The translations under genes and the position numbers were made by a program. 64,000 bases of DNA, taken from the NCBI RefSeq assembly GCF_003351225.1, contig NZ_QQSY01000002.1:695917-759916 (forward strand), given 5' to 3'. Of this stretch, positions 20,932 to 31,193 are shown piece by piece; position 1 is the stretch's first letter; each line of letters starts with the position of its first letter. Source of the stretch: Dyella solisilvae. Its GTDB lineage: Bacteria; Pseudomonadota; Gammaproteobacteria; Xanthomonadales; Rhodanobacteraceae. The notes beneath the pieces are model-generated. The model saw only the letters and a list, made by a program, of their open reading frames with translations. It was not told where the DNA came from and searched no databases.

Positions 20932-22431
20932 TCACGGCGCCGCCGGCACGTCGGCGTAGGCGGCAACGGCAAGTGACACCATCGACGGCGAGCCATCGCC
21001 CAGCACGTCGTAGGCGCGTGTCAGCGCCGTGGCGAAGGCGGGCGAGTCGGCCAGCGCGCCGAATACCTGGCCCAGCGCCAGGAAGGCCGGCACGTCATGA
21101 AGCGGATCGCCATTGCAGCCCTGCCCCACGGCCTGCAGCAGCTCGTTCATCGGATCGACCAGCGCAACGCCGCGCTGCGCCTGACGACGCACGAACTGCA
21201 TCCAGGCGGCGATCGGCAGGCACAGCGCCTCGATCGAGCGGCCCTGCGCCATCGACTCGGTGATGGTGGACAACAGGCGAACCGGCAGCTTCTGCGAGCC
21301 GTCCCACGCGATCTGCGATAGACGATGGCGGATCGACGGATTGCGGAAACGATCAAGGATGGCGTCGATGTAGCGACCCGGTTCCAGTCCGCGCGGCAAG
21401 GCGATCGCCGGCGCGATGTGCTCGCGCATCAGCCCCTCGACGAACCCGGCGAGCACCAGGTTACCCATCGCGTCGCCGACGCTGTCCAGCTCCATCAGCG
21501 AGCCCAGATAGGCCAGTGAGGAATGCGCGCCGTTGAGCAGGCGCAGCTTGGAGCGATCGTAACCGGCGATGTCCGTGCTGAGGGTGGCGCCCACCTGCTC
21601 GAACGGTGGACGCTCGTTGCAGAAGCGGTCCTCGATCACCCACTGCGTGTAGGCCTCGCGCTGGATCGGCCAGGCATCCGCCAGACCCAACGCGGTGTGC
21701 ACGCGCTCGCGCAGGGCGTCATCGGTCGCCGGCGTGATGCTGTCGACCATCGAGCAGGGGAACGCCACATCCGCCTCGATCCAAGCCGCCAGCGCGGCAT
21801 CGACGCGCGTGGCGTACTGCAGCACGGCGCGGCGCAGGCGATGGCCATTGTCGGCGAGGTTGTCGCAACTGAGCACGGTGAACGGCGCGACGCCACTGTC
21901 GCGCCGCGCGCGCAGGCCGGCCACCAGGTAGCCGATGGCGCTGCGCGGCGTCGCCGGCGCGGCCAGGTCGTGCGCGATGTCAGGGTGAGCCACGTCGAGG
22001 TCATCGCCGGCGAGGCAATAGCCCTTCTCGGTGATGGTCAGCGTGACCAGCCGCACGGCGGGTTCGGCGAGGCGCGACAACACCGAAGCCCCTTCGTCGC
22101 GGGCGCACAGCAGTTCGCGGATCGCGCCGATCACGCGGAACTGCGTCTCGCGGCCGAGCAGCGCCAGCGTGTACAGGCCGTCCTGCGGGCGCAGCGCATC
22201 GCGCACATCGTGGCTGTTGAGCGAGACCGCGCAGATCGCCCAATCCGGGTGCGTGGGCAGCAGGTCGTCCACGTACACCGCCTGGTGGGCGCGGTGGAAC
22301 GCGCCGGCGCCGATGTGCACGATGCCGACCTGCGTGCGCTCCAGCTCATAGGCAGGTCGCGCCACCGACGACGGCAGGCTGTCCAGGGTGCGCGCCGACA
22401 AACGGCCCGCGTCTTCTTGCTTCGACATCAT
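20932..22431 (-). CDS. uxuB: Fructuronate reductase / D-mannonate oxidoreductase
   Basis: NAD-dependent long-chain polyol dehydrogenase family enzyme reducing D-fructuronate to D-mannonate. The Rossmann start is VGIVHIGAGAFHRAHQAVY (about residues 36-54) and the catalytic lysine region is KLRLLNGAHSSLAYLG. Its 499 residues compare with 486 in E. coli. The ATG at 22431 overlaps the kdgK stop as TGATG; a second ATG is 3 bases downstream. Confidence 0.94.
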   Translation of the reverse strand: MMSKQEDAGRLSARTLDSLPSSVARPAYELERTQVGIVHIGAGAFHRAHQAVYVDDLLPTHPDWAICAVSLNSHDVRDALRPQDGLYTLALLGRETQFRVIGAIRELLCARDEGASVLSRLAEPAVRLVTLTITEKGYCLAGDDLDVAHPDIAHDLAAPATPRSAIGYLVAGLRARRDSGVAPFTVLSCDNLADNGHRLRRAVLQYATRVDAALAAWIEADVAFPCSMVDSITPATDDALRERVHTALGLADAWPIQREAYTQWVIEDRFCNERPPFEQVGATLSTDIAGYDRSKLRLLNGAHSSLAYLGSLMELDSVGDAMGNLVLAGFVEGLMREHIAPAIALPRGLEPGRYIDAILDRFRNPSIRHRLSQIAWDGSQKLPVRLLSTITESMAQGRSIEALCLPIAAWMQFVRRQAQRGVALVDPMNELLQAVGQGCNGDPLHDVPAFLALGQVFGALADSPAFATALTRAYDVLGDGSPSMVSLAVAAYADVPAAP

Positions 22432-23459
22432 CAACGCTTCACCTCAAATCCATCCTGCTGCAGAAAGGCCTGCATGTCGGCCTCGCGCAGCACGTTTACA
22501 TCGCCGGGTACGGAATGCTTGAGACAGCCGGCCGCCACGGCGAAATCCAGCGCCTCCTGTTGGGGGACGCCGCGCAGCAGGCCGTGCAGCAGGCCGGCGG
22601 CAAACGCATCGCCGCCGCCGATACGGTCCACGATGCCGCTCATGGCGTGCGCGGCCGTGGTCAGCACGCGCTCGCGGGTGGCCAGCAGGCCTGACAGGGC
22701 CTGGTCGTCCACGCTGTTATGGCTACGCGCGGTGGCGGCCAGCAGGCGAAGCTGCGGCCAGGCCTCAAAAGCGGCGGCGGCGGCGGCACGGAAACGCTCT
22801 TCCGCCTGCGCCTGTGGAAACGCCTGGCCGAGCGCGAGCGCGATATCGCGGTCGTTGCCGAAGATCAGGTCGGCGTGACTCATGATCTCGCGCAGCAGCG
22901 CCGGCGCCTGCGCTGCGCGCGTGCCCCACAGCTTGCTGCGGTAGTTGCCGTCGAACGACACCTGCACGCCCAGCGAGCGCGCCGCGCGCACGGCGGCCAG
23001 GGCGGCCTGCGCGGTGTGTTCGTTCAACGCCAGGTTGATACCGGAAAGGTGCAGCCACTGTGCGCCGGCCAGCAGCTGCGGCCAGTCGTAGGCGTCGGCG
23101 GGCGTGGTGGCGAACACGGAACCGGCGCGGTCGTAGATCACCTCGGACGGCCGCTGCATGGCGCCGTGCGAGAGGAAGTACAGGCCCATGCGCCCTTCGG
23201 CGTAACGCACGCCGCTGGTATCCACGCCGTGGCGACGCAGTTCGCCCGCGCCGGCGCGGCCGATGGCGTGATCGGGCAAAGCGGTCACCACCACGCTGTG
23301 GTGTCCCAGGATGGCGAGCGAGGCGGCGACATTGGCCTCCGCGCCGCCATAGCGCGCCTCCAGCGACGGTGACTGCAGCGGCAGCTCGTGGCCAGGTGGT
23401 GACAGGCGCAGCATCAGCTCGCCGAAACAGACCACGCGGGCAGGTGGCTGGTGGGACAT
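22431..23459 (-). CDS. kdgK: 2-keto-3-deoxygluconate kinase (PfkB family)
   Basis: Phosphorylates KDG to KDPG, the last uronate-branch step before KDPG aldolase. The 342 residues contain the PfkB start ARVVCFGELMLRLSPPG, the Gly-rich RYGGAEANVA, and the C-terminal PfkB signature DRIGGGDAFAAGLLHG with its catalytic Asp. The ATG at 23459 has GGAG 7 bases upstream; an in-frame TTG at 23465 is less likely. It comes 12 bases after the GH3 gene, and its stop overlaps the uxuB start (TGATG). Confidence 0.93.
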   Translation of the reverse strand: MSHQPPARVVCFGELMLRLSPPGHELPLQSPSLEARYGGAEANVAASLAILGHHSVVVTALPDHAIGRAGAGELRRHGVDTSGVRYAEGRMGLYFLSHGAMQRPSEVIYDRAGSVFATTPADAYDWPQLLAGAQWLHLSGINLALNEHTAQAALAAVRAARSLGVQVSFDGNYRSKLWGTRAAQAPALLREIMSHADLIFGNDRDIALALGQAFPQAQAEERFRAAAAAAFEAWPQLRLLAATARSHNSVDDQALSGLLATRERVLTTAAHAMSGIVDRIGGGDAFAAGLLHGLLRGVPQQEALDFAVAAGCLKHSVPGDVNVLREADMQAFLQQDGFEVKR

Positions 23460-23471
23460 CGTCAATCTCCG

Positions 23472-26216
23472 TCAGTCGCGCACGTCGAAGGGCTGGGTCA
23501 GGCGGATGTCGGCGCTGGAGGCGCCGATCTGCACTTCATAGCGGCCCGGATCGACAGCGTAAGTGTGTTGCTTATCGTCGTAATAGCGTAGATCGGCGCG
23601 CGGGGTGACTTCGAAGCGCACCTGCTTCTCCTCGCCCGGCGCGAGGCTCACGCGCTGGAAGCCGTGCAGCTCGCGCACCGGGCGCCACGGCCCGCCGTGC
23701 GCGGAGCGCAGGTACAGCTGCACTACTTCATCGCCCGCGCGCTGGCCGGTGTTCTTCACCTTCAGCGTCACACCCAGACGCCCGTCCTTGCCAACGGTCG
23801 CCTTGTCGAGCGCGAGATTGGAATAGGCAAAGCTGGTGTAGGACAGGCCATGACCAAACGCGTAGAGCGGCTGACCCTGGAAGTAGCGGTAGGTGCGACC
23901 GTCCATCCGGTAGTCGTCGAAGGCCGGCAGCGCCTGGCCCTCCTTGTAGAAGGTGACCGGCAGGCGACCGGACGGATTGACCTTGCCGAACAGCACGTCG
24001 GCCACGGCGTCACCGCCGCGCTGGCCCGGATACCAGGCCAGCACGATGCCCCGCACATGCTGCTGCGCCCAGTCCACCGCCAGCGCCGAACCGGAGGTGA
24101 GCACCAGCACCACCGGCTTGCCGGTCGCGCGCAGCGCTTCCAGCAGCTTCTGCTGGGTCGCCGGCAGGCGCAGGTCGGTGCGGTCACCACCGGCGAAGCC
24201 GGGATAGTTGACCTTCATCTCCTCGCCTTCGATGTCGCTGGTCAGGCCACCCACGAACACGATCGCATCGGCCTTGTGCGCGGCATCCATCGCCTCCTCG
24301 AACGGCGGCTTGGCCCCCGGCAGGCGCCAGGCCAGCCGCACGTCGGGGTTGTGGTCACCCTTGGCGTATTCGAGGCGGATGTCGACGGCCTTGCCGGCCT
24401 GCAGCTCCACCGTGGCGTGCGGCTCATGCCTGGTGACATCTGGATTCCAGGCGTCAAGCAGCAGATGCCCGTCCAGATACAGACGATAGCCGCCGCTGGC
24501 CACCGCGCTGAGTTCGTAGCGCCCGGACACCGGCGGCAGCAGCTGACCAGTCCAGCGCGCGCTGAAGTGATTGGCATCCAGCGCCTGGTCCACCGGCAGT
24601 TCGCCCTGCATCACCAGATCGTCAGTCGGCGCGCTGTGGTCCCAACTGAAGCCGATCTTGTCGTCGATGCGGGTGAGCACCGGCGAGGTGGAGAAATCGG
24701 CGCCACGGAAGTACTCGCCCTTGAGTCCGTGCTCGCTGGCGTTGGCCGAGGGACGCAGGTAGTTCGCCGCCACCAGCTCGCCCTCGCCCTTGCTGTCGAA
24801 ACCCTCGACCAGCGAGGCGCCCTTGGCGTAGCTGATCTCTGCCTGCGGCAGCGCGCGGCGGATGCCTTCGAGGACCGTCACCGGCGCGGCCGGCGTGCCG
24901 TGATAGTTGCCGAGCAGTGCAGTCACATCGTCAGCGGTCGGACCAATCACCGCCACCCGGCGCAACTGCGGCGACAGCGGCAGCACGCCGTCGTTCTTCA
25001 GCAGCACGATGGATTCTTCGGCGGCGCGGCGCGCCAGCTGGTCGTGCTGCGGCGACTGGTTCACCGAGTACGGGATCTGCGCCCAGCGCACGCGCTCCGG
25101 CGGATCGAACATGCCCAGCCGGAAGCGCGCCAGCATCAGCCGGCGCAGCGCCGCGTCGATTTCCGCCTCGCTGATCAAGCCCTGCTGCACCGCCTTGGCG
25201 AGCGCCCCATAGGTCTTGCCGCAATTGAGATCGTCGCCGCTCTTCACCGCCAGCGCGGCGGCCTGTTCGGCGGTCTGCACGATGTGGTGATGGCGGTAGA
25301 TGTCCTCCACCGAATCGCAGTCGGACACCACGTAACCATGGAAGCCCCAGTCCTTGCGCAGAATTTCCTGCAGCAGGCGCGGGCTGGCCGAGGCCGACTC
25401 GCCGTCGACGCGGTTGTACGCGCCCATCACTGAATCGACCTTGCCTTCCTGCACCAGCGCCTGGAAGGCGGGCAGGTAGGTCTCGTAGAGGTCGCGCTCG
25501 CTCGGGTGCACGTCGAACTGGTGGCGCTCCGATTCCGGCCCGCTGTGCACGGCGTAGTGCTTGGCGGTGGCATCGAGCTTGCGGTAGGTCGGGTCGTCGC
25601 CCTGCAGGCCCTGCACGAAGGTCACGCCCATGCGCGAGGTGAGGAACGGATCCTCGCCATAGGTCTCCTGGCCACGACCCCAGCGTGGGTCGCGGAAGAT
25701 GTTCACGTTGGGCGACCAGAAGGTCAGGCCCTCATAGCGCCCGTGCATGCCGCGGCGCAGGAAATCCTGGTGCTTGGCGCGCGCCTCGTCGCTGATGGCG
25801 GTGGACACCTCGCCCATCAGCGCCGTGTCGAACGTCGCCGCCATGCCGATCGCCTGCGGAAACACCGTGGCCTGGCCGGCGCGCGCTACGCCGTGCAGCG
25901 CTTCGTTCCACCACTCGTAGGCCGGCACGCCCAGCCGCGGGATGGCCGGTGCGTTGTTCTGCATCTGCCCGACCTTCTCCTCGAGCGTCATGCGCGCGAC
26001 GAGGTCGGCAGCGCGATCCTCGAAGCTGCGGCTGAGGTCGAGATAGACCGGCGTGGCGGCATTGGCCGTCTTGGCGGCGCCTGCGGACGGCGCGCCGATC
26101 GACGACGCGCTCGCCGTGAGCAGCGCCGTGATGATCAGCGCCGCCAGCGACCACCGTGCGCGGCGCCCGCCAATCTCACGCGATTTCGTGTCCGTCTTCA
26201 TCCAACCCTTGCGCAT
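23472..26216 (-). CDS. Glycoside hydrolase family 3 with PA14 insert (beta-xylosidase type)
   Basis: A large exo-glycosidase of 914 residues with a long, charged N-region before a signal sequence, so it is exported to the periplasm or beyond. The TIM-barrel domain carries the nucleophile in YVVSDCDSVED; the (alpha/beta)6 domain follows. A PA14-like beta-sandwich (GEYFRGADFS...) is inserted in the second domain and a fibronectin-type domain closes the protein (LKVKNTGQRAGDEVVQLY). The order GH3_N, GH3_C with PA14, Fn3 is typical of xylosidase/glucosidase enzymes. The ATG at 26216 is chosen; an in-frame ATG at 26201 also works. It lies 11 bases after the GH43_12 gene. Confidence 0.92.
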   Translation of the reverse strand: MRKGWMKTDTKSREIGGRRARWSLAALIITALLTASASSIGAPSAGAAKTANAATPVYLDLSRSFEDRAADLVARMTLEEKVGQMQNNAPAIPRLGVPAYEWWNEALHGVARAGQATVFPQAIGMAATFDTALMGEVSTAISDEARAKHQDFLRRGMHGRYEGLTFWSPNVNIFRDPRWGRGQETYGEDPFLTSRMGVTFVQGLQGDDPTYRKLDATAKHYAVHSGPESERHQFDVHPSERDLYETYLPAFQALVQEGKVDSVMGAYNRVDGESASASPRLLQEILRKDWGFHGYVVSDCDSVEDIYRHHHIVQTAEQAAALAVKSGDDLNCGKTYGALAKAVQQGLISEAEIDAALRRLMLARFRLGMFDPPERVRWAQIPYSVNQSPQHDQLARRAAEESIVLLKNDGVLPLSPQLRRVAVIGPTADDVTALLGNYHGTPAAPVTVLEGIRRALPQAEISYAKGASLVEGFDSKGEGELVAANYLRPSANASEHGLKGEYFRGADFSTSPVLTRIDDKIGFSWDHSAPTDDLVMQGELPVDQALDANHFSARWTGQLLPPVSGRYELSAVASGGYRLYLDGHLLLDAWNPDVTRHEPHATVELQAGKAVDIRLEYAKGDHNPDVRLAWRLPGAKPPFEEAMDAAHKADAIVFVGGLTSDIEGEEMKVNYPGFAGGDRTDLRLPATQQKLLEALRATGKPVVLVLTSGSALAVDWAQQHVRGIVLAWYPGQRGGDAVADVLFGKVNPSGRLPVTFYKEGQALPAFDDYRMDGRTYRYFQGQPLYAFGHGLSYTSFAYSNLALDKATVGKDGRLGVTLKVKNTGQRAGDEVVQLYLRSAHGGPWRPVRELHGFQRVSLAPGEEKQVRFEVTPRADLRYYDDKQHTYAVDPGRYEVQIGASSADIRLTQPFDVRD

Positions 26217-26227
26217 CTTGCTGTCTC

Positions 26228-27907
26228 TCAATCGTTACCGAGCTGGCGTGCATAAGGCCCCACCACCGCGCCGATAAAGCCACCCGCCACATCGGTGCTG
26301 AGCACCGTGCCGTCCTCATCGCGACCCAACCACTGCCAGCCGGCGCCGCCGTCGTAGGCGAACGAGTAGTTGCCTCCATCCCCGGCGATCTGCAGTTTCA
26401 GTTGCGTCGTGGCCGCGGGCAGCACGGTCTTCGCCACCAGCGTGCTGTCCTCGCCCCGATGGCGGCGCAGCGACAGCACCAGTTGCCCACCGCTGCGCTG
26501 CACGCCCATGGCGTACCAGTAGTGCTCATTCTGGAAGGCCGCTATGCCGGCCTCGACGCCCGCCTCGGCCGGCACAACCAGCGAGGTGCTCGCTTCGAAA
26601 GCGAGGTGCTGCTGTCGCCGCGCCAGGAAGGAGGGATTGCCCAGCGTGTCCAGGTCCGCAGCCAGCGGATGGATGGCCAGCTTGCCGGGATGCGAGCGCA
26701 GGTCCGCCCAATCCTGCTTCGGGACGCGCACATACAGCCATGCGGGATCGAGCGTCGTCTTGTCGAACGCGTCGCGCCAATGGAAGTTGCCGCTCAAGGG
26801 CTCCTGCGGCAGGTCGCGCTGCAGGAATGCCGGTCCCTTCGCGACTGTCGGGATCACCTGGCCATGCGGCAGGATGGTCGGCCAGCCGTCCTTCCACGTC
26901 ACCGGCAGCAGGAAGGTCTCGCGTCCGGTGTTGTAATGCGTGCCGCCGTAGGCGCGACTGGCCAGGAAGATCGCCCACCAGCTGCCGTCCGCCGCCTCGA
27001 CCAGGTCGGCGTGGCCAGCGTTGACGATCGGGTCGGCGCGATCGGCCGCAAGATCGCGCTGGGTGAGAATCGGGTTGCCCTCGTAGGACACGAACGGACC
27101 CCACACGGACCGGCTGCGCAGCACCACTTCGGAGTGCTGCGGCCCGGTGCCGCCCTCAGCGCACATCAGGTAATACCAGCCGTCGCGCTTGTAGAGGTGC
27201 GGCCCTTCGATCCAGATCGGCTTCTTCGCCAGATCCGTGCCGCCGTTGAGCACCACCTTGCGCGAACCGATCGGCTTGCCCTGCTTGAGGTCAATCTGCT
27301 GCAGCCAGATCGCGCGATGGCCCTCATACAGCGGCTTGCCTTCCGGCGCGTCGTTGTTGAGCAGATAGGCCTTGCCATCGTCATCGAAGAACAGCGACGG
27401 ATCGATGCCCTGCACGTCGCGCAGCCAGATCGGATCCGACCACGGTCCGGCAGGATTGCGCGCGGTCGCGATGAAATTGCCACCGTTGTCCACCGCCGTG
27501 TTGACCACGTAGAACGTGCCGTCGTGGTAACTGATGGCCGGCGCGAACACGCCGCGCGACATGCCCAGCCCGTCGAAGCTCAGCTCCGACGGGCGATCGA
27601 TCACGTGACCGATCGGCGTCCAGTGCACCAGATCGCGGCTTTCGAACACCGGGATGCCCGGGAAATACGCGAAGCTGGAATTGACCAGGTAATAGTGCTC
27701 GCCCACGCGCACCACGCTGGGGTCCGGATAGAAACCCGCGAGCACCGGATTGCGAAAACTACCCGGGGTCAACGGCTGCTCGAACGCCTTGTCGTGCCCG
27801 ACGTACTCGAAGTCGTCGAACAGCACCGGCTCGTACGCATGCGCGCACGGGCCGAGCAAGGCGAGGAGTCCAACGAGACAACCGCTGAGCCACCGGGTCG
27901 CCGTCAT
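26228..27907 (-). CDS. Glycoside hydrolase family 43 (subfamily 12-like) with C-terminal lectin-fold domain
   Basis: Exported GH43 enzyme of 559 residues with a signal peptide ([24 protein letters not shown]). The triad is D62 (FYPDPSVV), D169 (QGIDPSLFF) and E234 (WIEGPHLY). The C-terminal 190 residues (from about FRDAFDKTTLDPAW, here FHWRDAFDKTTLDPAW) form the concanavalin-like domain seen in GH43 xylosidases and arabinofuranosidases. The start overlaps the ManD stop as TGATG, which fixes the start at 27907. It probably trims arabinose or xylose from oligosaccharides in the periplasm, complementing the cytoplasmic GH43 at 9450-10466. Confidence 0.92.
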   Translation of the reverse strand: MTATRWLSGCLVGLLALLGPCAHAYEPVLFDDFEYVGHDKAFEQPLTPGSFRNPVLAGFYPDPSVVRVGEHYYLVNSSFAYFPGIPVFESRDLVHWTPIGHVIDRPSELSFDGLGMSRGVFAPAISYHDGTFYVVNTAVDNGGNFIATARNPAGPWSDPIWLRDVQGIDPSLFFDDDGKAYLLNNDAPEGKPLYEGHRAIWLQQIDLKQGKPIGSRKVVLNGGTDLAKKPIWIEGPHLYKRDGWYYLMCAEGGTGPQHSEVVLRSRSVWGPFVSYEGNPILTQRDLAADRADPIVNAGHADLVEAADGSWWAIFLASRAYGGTHYNTGRETFLLPVTWKDGWPTILPHGQVIPTVAKGPAFLQRDLPQEPLSGNFHWRDAFDKTTLDPAWLYVRVPKQDWADLRSHPGKLAIHPLAADLDTLGNPSFLARRQQHLAFEASTSLVVPAEAGVEAGIAAFQNEHYWYAMGVQRSGGQLVLSLRRHRGEDSTLVAKTVLPAATTQLKLQIAGDGGNYSFAYDGGAGWQWLGRDEDGTVLSTDVAGGFIGAVVGPYARQLGND

Positions 27908-29166
27908 CACCAGTCCCACATCGCGCCGTCTTCCAGACGTGCGATCGGCAGCTGCTTGGGCGAATACGGATAGCGTGCGGCCAGCTTCTCGTCGATGGTG
28001 ACGCCATGGCCCGCGGATTCGCCGCAATGCAGGCGACCGGCGCGGAACTCGTAGTCGTGCGGGAACACTTCGTTGGTTTCGTCCGAATGGAACATGTATT
28101 CCTGGATGCCGAAGTTCGGGACCCAGGTGTCGAAGTGCAGCGCCGCGCCCATGCACACCGGCGAGAGGTCGGTGGCGCCGTGGAAGCCGGTGCGCACCTG
28201 ATGCAGCGCGGCGAAGTCGGCCAGGCGACGCAGGTGGGTGATGCCGCCACCGTGCACGATGGTGGTGCGGATGTAGTCGATCAGCTGGTTCTCGATCAGG
28301 TGCTTGCAGTCCCAGATCGAGTTGAACACCTCGCCCACCGCCAGCGGCGTGACCGAATGCTGGCGGATCAGCTCGAACGACTTCTGGTTCTCCGCCGGCG
28401 TGGCGTCTTCCAGCCAGAACAGGCGGTACGGCTCCACGCTGCGCGCCAGGCGCGCGGCTTCGATCGGGGTGAGGCGATGGTGCACGTCGTGCAGCAGCTC
28501 CACTTCCGGACCGTGGTCGGCGCGCAGGCGCTCGAACAGCTGCGGCACGATCTCGAGGTAGCGCGGCGTCGACCACACGGTCTCCGCCGGCAGTTCGCTT
28601 TCGGCCGGCTCATACGGCTTGCCGGCGGTGGAGATGCCATAGGCCTTCTTCACGCCCGGCACGCCGCACTGCGCGCGGATGGCGAGGAAGCCCTGCTCCT
28701 TGAACTGGCCCACCACGTCGCTGGTCTCGCTGATGTCGCGACCGTTGGCGTGGCCGTAGACCAGCGCGCCCTCGCGAGAGCGACCGCCGAGCAGCTGGTA
28801 GATCGGCAGGCCGGCCATCTTGCCGAGGATGTCCCACAGCGCCACGTCCACCGCGGCGATCGCGGTCATGGTGACGGGACCACGACGCCAGTAGGCGCCA
28901 CGATAGAAGAACTGCCACATGTCCTCGATGCGGCCCGCGTCGCGGCCGATCAGGTTGGGCACGACGTGGTCCTGCAGGTAGGACGCCACCGCCAGCTCGC
29001 GGCCGTTGAGCGTGGCGTCGCCAAGGCCGATGACGCCCGAGCGCGTCACGATCTTCAGCGTGACGAAGTTGCGACCCGGGCAGGTCACGATGACCTTGGC
29101 GTCGACGATCTCGCGATCGTGTGACGAGGAGTGCTTGGTGGCTTCAGGAACGGGGGCGCTGCTCAT
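27907..29166 (-). CDS. D-mannonate dehydratase, enolase superfamily (ManD)
   Basis: Dehydrates D-mannonate to KDG. It is a 419-residue enolase-superfamily enzyme, not the TIM-barrel UxuA of E. coli. Metal-ligand regions are [13 protein letters not shown] (Asp then His), [12 protein letters not shown] (Glu) and LAVGEVFNS (Glu), and the C-terminal barrel has [12 protein letters not shown]. It is placed between uxuB/kdgK and the GH67 glucuronidase, so the mannonate role is strongly supported by context. Some ManD homologues are poorly active or act on gluconate, so activity level is less certain. The start overlaps the upstream esterase stop by 4 bases (ATGA). Confidence 0.92.
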   Translation of the reverse strand: MSSAPVPEATKHSSSHDREIVDAKVIVTCPGRNFVTLKIVTRSGVIGLGDATLNGRELAVASYLQDHVVPNLIGRDAGRIEDMWQFFYRGAYWRRGPVTMTAIAAVDVALWDILGKMAGLPIYQLLGGRSREGALVYGHANGRDISETSDVVGQFKEQGFLAIRAQCGVPGVKKAYGISTAGKPYEPAESELPAETVWSTPRYLEIVPQLFERLRADHGPEVELLHDVHHRLTPIEAARLARSVEPYRLFWLEDATPAENQKSFELIRQHSVTPLAVGEVFNSIWDCKHLIENQLIDYIRTTIVHGGGITHLRRLADFAALHQVRTGFHGATDLSPVCMGAALHFDTWVPNFGIQEYMFHSDETNEVFPHDYEFRAGRLHCGESAGHGVTIDEKLAARYPYSPKQLPIARLEDGAMWDW

Positions 29167-31193
29167 GGATGGGATACCTGACTGGTGCGGGAGGAGGTGA
29201 CGGGGATTTCGAACGGACCTGCGGGTAGGCCCGAGTTGTCATAGAGAGTGCAGACCGGGCTGTCGGCCCAGCAGTAGCGCACACGCGCGATCGCGCTGGC
29301 CGGCAGCGCCGCGCGCAGCACCACGCTGTCGCCGTGGATGTCGGCCTCGGCGTAATGGCAGCTGCCGGCGGCCGTGCCGCACAGCTCGAAACCGACCGGG
29401 CGATCCGCGCCGTAAACGACCAGCGCGTCGGTGACGTCCTTGAAGCGCAGCGTCACCGCGTCGCCATCGGCGACCGCGCTGGCCGGGACCGGACCGGAGG
29501 GCGCGAGCTTCTCGCCGTAGACCACGTGACGCGACGCGCGCGCGAGACGGCGTCCGAGTTCCTGCTTGTTGGCCGGATGGATGTCGGTGCGCTCACCAAT
29601 ATCGACAGCCACGGCGAGGCCGGAGTGCGCATCGTCGGCAGCGGCCAGGCGCTGGGCTTCGCGCACGGCGGCCGAACCGCTTTCCACCGGATGCGTGGGC
29701 GCGGCGCCGTAGCCGGCCAGCTGCACGATCAGCATCGGCAGGTTGGCGCCGAAACGCGTGCGCCAGTCGCTGCGCAGTGCTTCCAGCAAGGTCTGGTAGC
29801 GGGCCGGGTCGCCGGTGTTGGACTCGCCCTGGTACCACAGCATGCCGCGCAGGCCATAGCTGCCCAGCGGCGCGATCATGCCGTTGTAGAGCGTGGTGAG
29901 GCCGGCGGTCGAATGCCACGGCAGGCTCGGCGGCGAACCAAACGACTTGGGCACCACCTGGTATTCCCACGTGTTGCTCACCGGCACGCTGGAGCCGTCG
30001 GCCAGGCGCACGACGCGCTGTTCGGCCGGCCCGTACAGGCCATCGTCCTTGTAGGTGCCGAGCACGTTGATGGCGATGAGGTTGACGCCCTCATGCAGCA
30101 CGCCGGCAGGCAGCTGGTACACGCGGCCATCACCGCCATAACCGGTGCCGACCCAGCGACCGTTGACCCAGGTCTGGTCGGTTTCGTTGATCGGGCCTAG
30201 CGCAATCGCAGTGGCCTGCGCCGCCTGTTCCTTGGTGAGGTTCACCGTGGTGCGGTACCACAGCATGCCTGTGAAGTTGGCCAGCTCCGGCACGCCCCAG
30301 TTCTGCCAGGCGCCCTTGTCGAGCGGCGCAGGCTTCCAGCCCTCATGGCTGACATGCGCGGGGCTCCACGGCTGGTTGTCCGCGCTGACACCGGGGCGCG
30401 CATGCCACCAGGCCTGCCACATGCGGTCCCACTGCTCGCCGGCCTTGGCGCGGTCCTTGTTGTACAGATCAAGCAGGTCGAGCGAATCGTCGAATCCACC
30501 CACCTTGCGCAGCGCACGTGCGCTCATCCAGGGCTCGATGCGCGAACCGCCCCAGGCGGCCACGATCAGGCCCATCGGCACCGGCTCGGTCTTCTGCAGC
30601 TCGCGTGCGTAGTAGTAGCAGGCGGCGGAAAACTCCACGACGTTCTCCGGCGTGGTCTTCAGCCAATGATCGCCGGCAGGAATGCTGGTCAGCGGCAGCG
30701 GGCTGCTGACGTTGTCCACGGTGAGCATGCGGATGCGGTCGTTGCTGGCGTTCTGGATCTCGGCGCGCGAATCCAGCGTGCGCTTCACCTGCAGCACCAT
30801 GTTGGACTGGCCCGAGCACAGCCATACATCGCCCACGAGCAGGTCGCTGATCGACTGCGTCCGGCCGTCGGCGGCGCTCACCTTCAGCGCATACGGTCCA
30901 CCGGCGGGCAGCGCGGGCAGCGTGGCTTCCCAGCGACCCTGCGCGTCGGCGCGCGCCTTGACGCTCTTGCCGGCGAATTCGACGGTCAGCGCCTCGCCCG
31001 GCTTGGCCTGGCCCCATACCGGGTTGGCATGCTCGCGCTGGAGCACGGCGTGGTCCTGGAACAGCGCATTGAGCAGCGCGGCATCGTTGTCGGCAGCGCT
31101 CGCCGCGCTGGCGCCCAGGCCCGCCAGCGCGAGCAGCGCGGCAGTGATCCGGCGGGAGAGACGAAAGGTTGGCATGGCGGCAGTCGGCATCAT
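29163..31193 (-). CDS. SGNH-type carbohydrate esterase (sialate O-acetylesterase/acetylxylan esterase-like)
   Basis: Exported 676-residue esterase with a signal peptide near residues 8-33. The catalytic serine is in [10 protein letters not shown] (GQSN block), with a WYQGESN block in the middle and the Asp-His pair in [12 protein letters not shown] beta-sandwich (jelly-roll) domain is inserted between the halves of the catalytic domain (about residues 290-400), as in other SASA-domain esterases. In a glucuronoxylan operon, removal of acetyl groups from xylan is the best reading. The start overlaps the GH67 stop as TGATG; a further ATG is at 31175. Confidence 0.88.
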   Translation of the reverse strand: MMPTAAMPTFRLSRRITAALLALAGLGASAASAADNDAALLNALFQDHAVLQREHANPVWGQAKPGEALTVEFAGKSVKARADAQGRWEATLPALPAGGPYALKVSAADGRTQSISDLLVGDVWLCSGQSNMVLQVKRTLDSRAEIQNASNDRIRMLTVDNVSSPLPLTSIPAGDHWLKTTPENVVEFSAACYYYARELQKTEPVPMGLIVAAWGGSRIEPWMSARALRKVGGFDDSLDLLDLYNKDRAKAGEQWDRMWQAWWHARPGVSADNQPWSPAHVSHEGWKPAPLDKGAWQNWGVPELANFTGMLWYRTTVNLTKEQAAQATAIALGPINETDQTWVNGRWVGTGYGGDGRVYQLPAGVLHEGVNLIAINVLGTYKDDGLYGPAEQRVVRLADGSSVPVSNTWEYQVVPKSFGSPPSLPWHSTAGLTTLYNGMIAPLGSYGLRGMLWYQGESNTGDPARYQTLLEALRSDWRTRFGANLPMLIVQLAGYGAAPTHPVESGSAAVREAQRLAAADDAHSGLAVAVDIGERTDIHPANKQELGRRLARASRHVVYGEKLAPSGPVPASAVADGDAVTLRFKDVTDALVVYGADRPVGFELCGTAAGSCHYAEADIHGDSVVLRAALPASAIARVRYCWADSPVCTLYDNSGLPAGPFEIPVTSSRTSQVSHP

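Noticed and set aside
27907-28576. N-terminal extension of the GH43_12 gene
   Set aside because: The extra 220 residues are an out-of-frame reading of the ManD gene; a signal peptide starts exactly at the TGATG junction at 27907.
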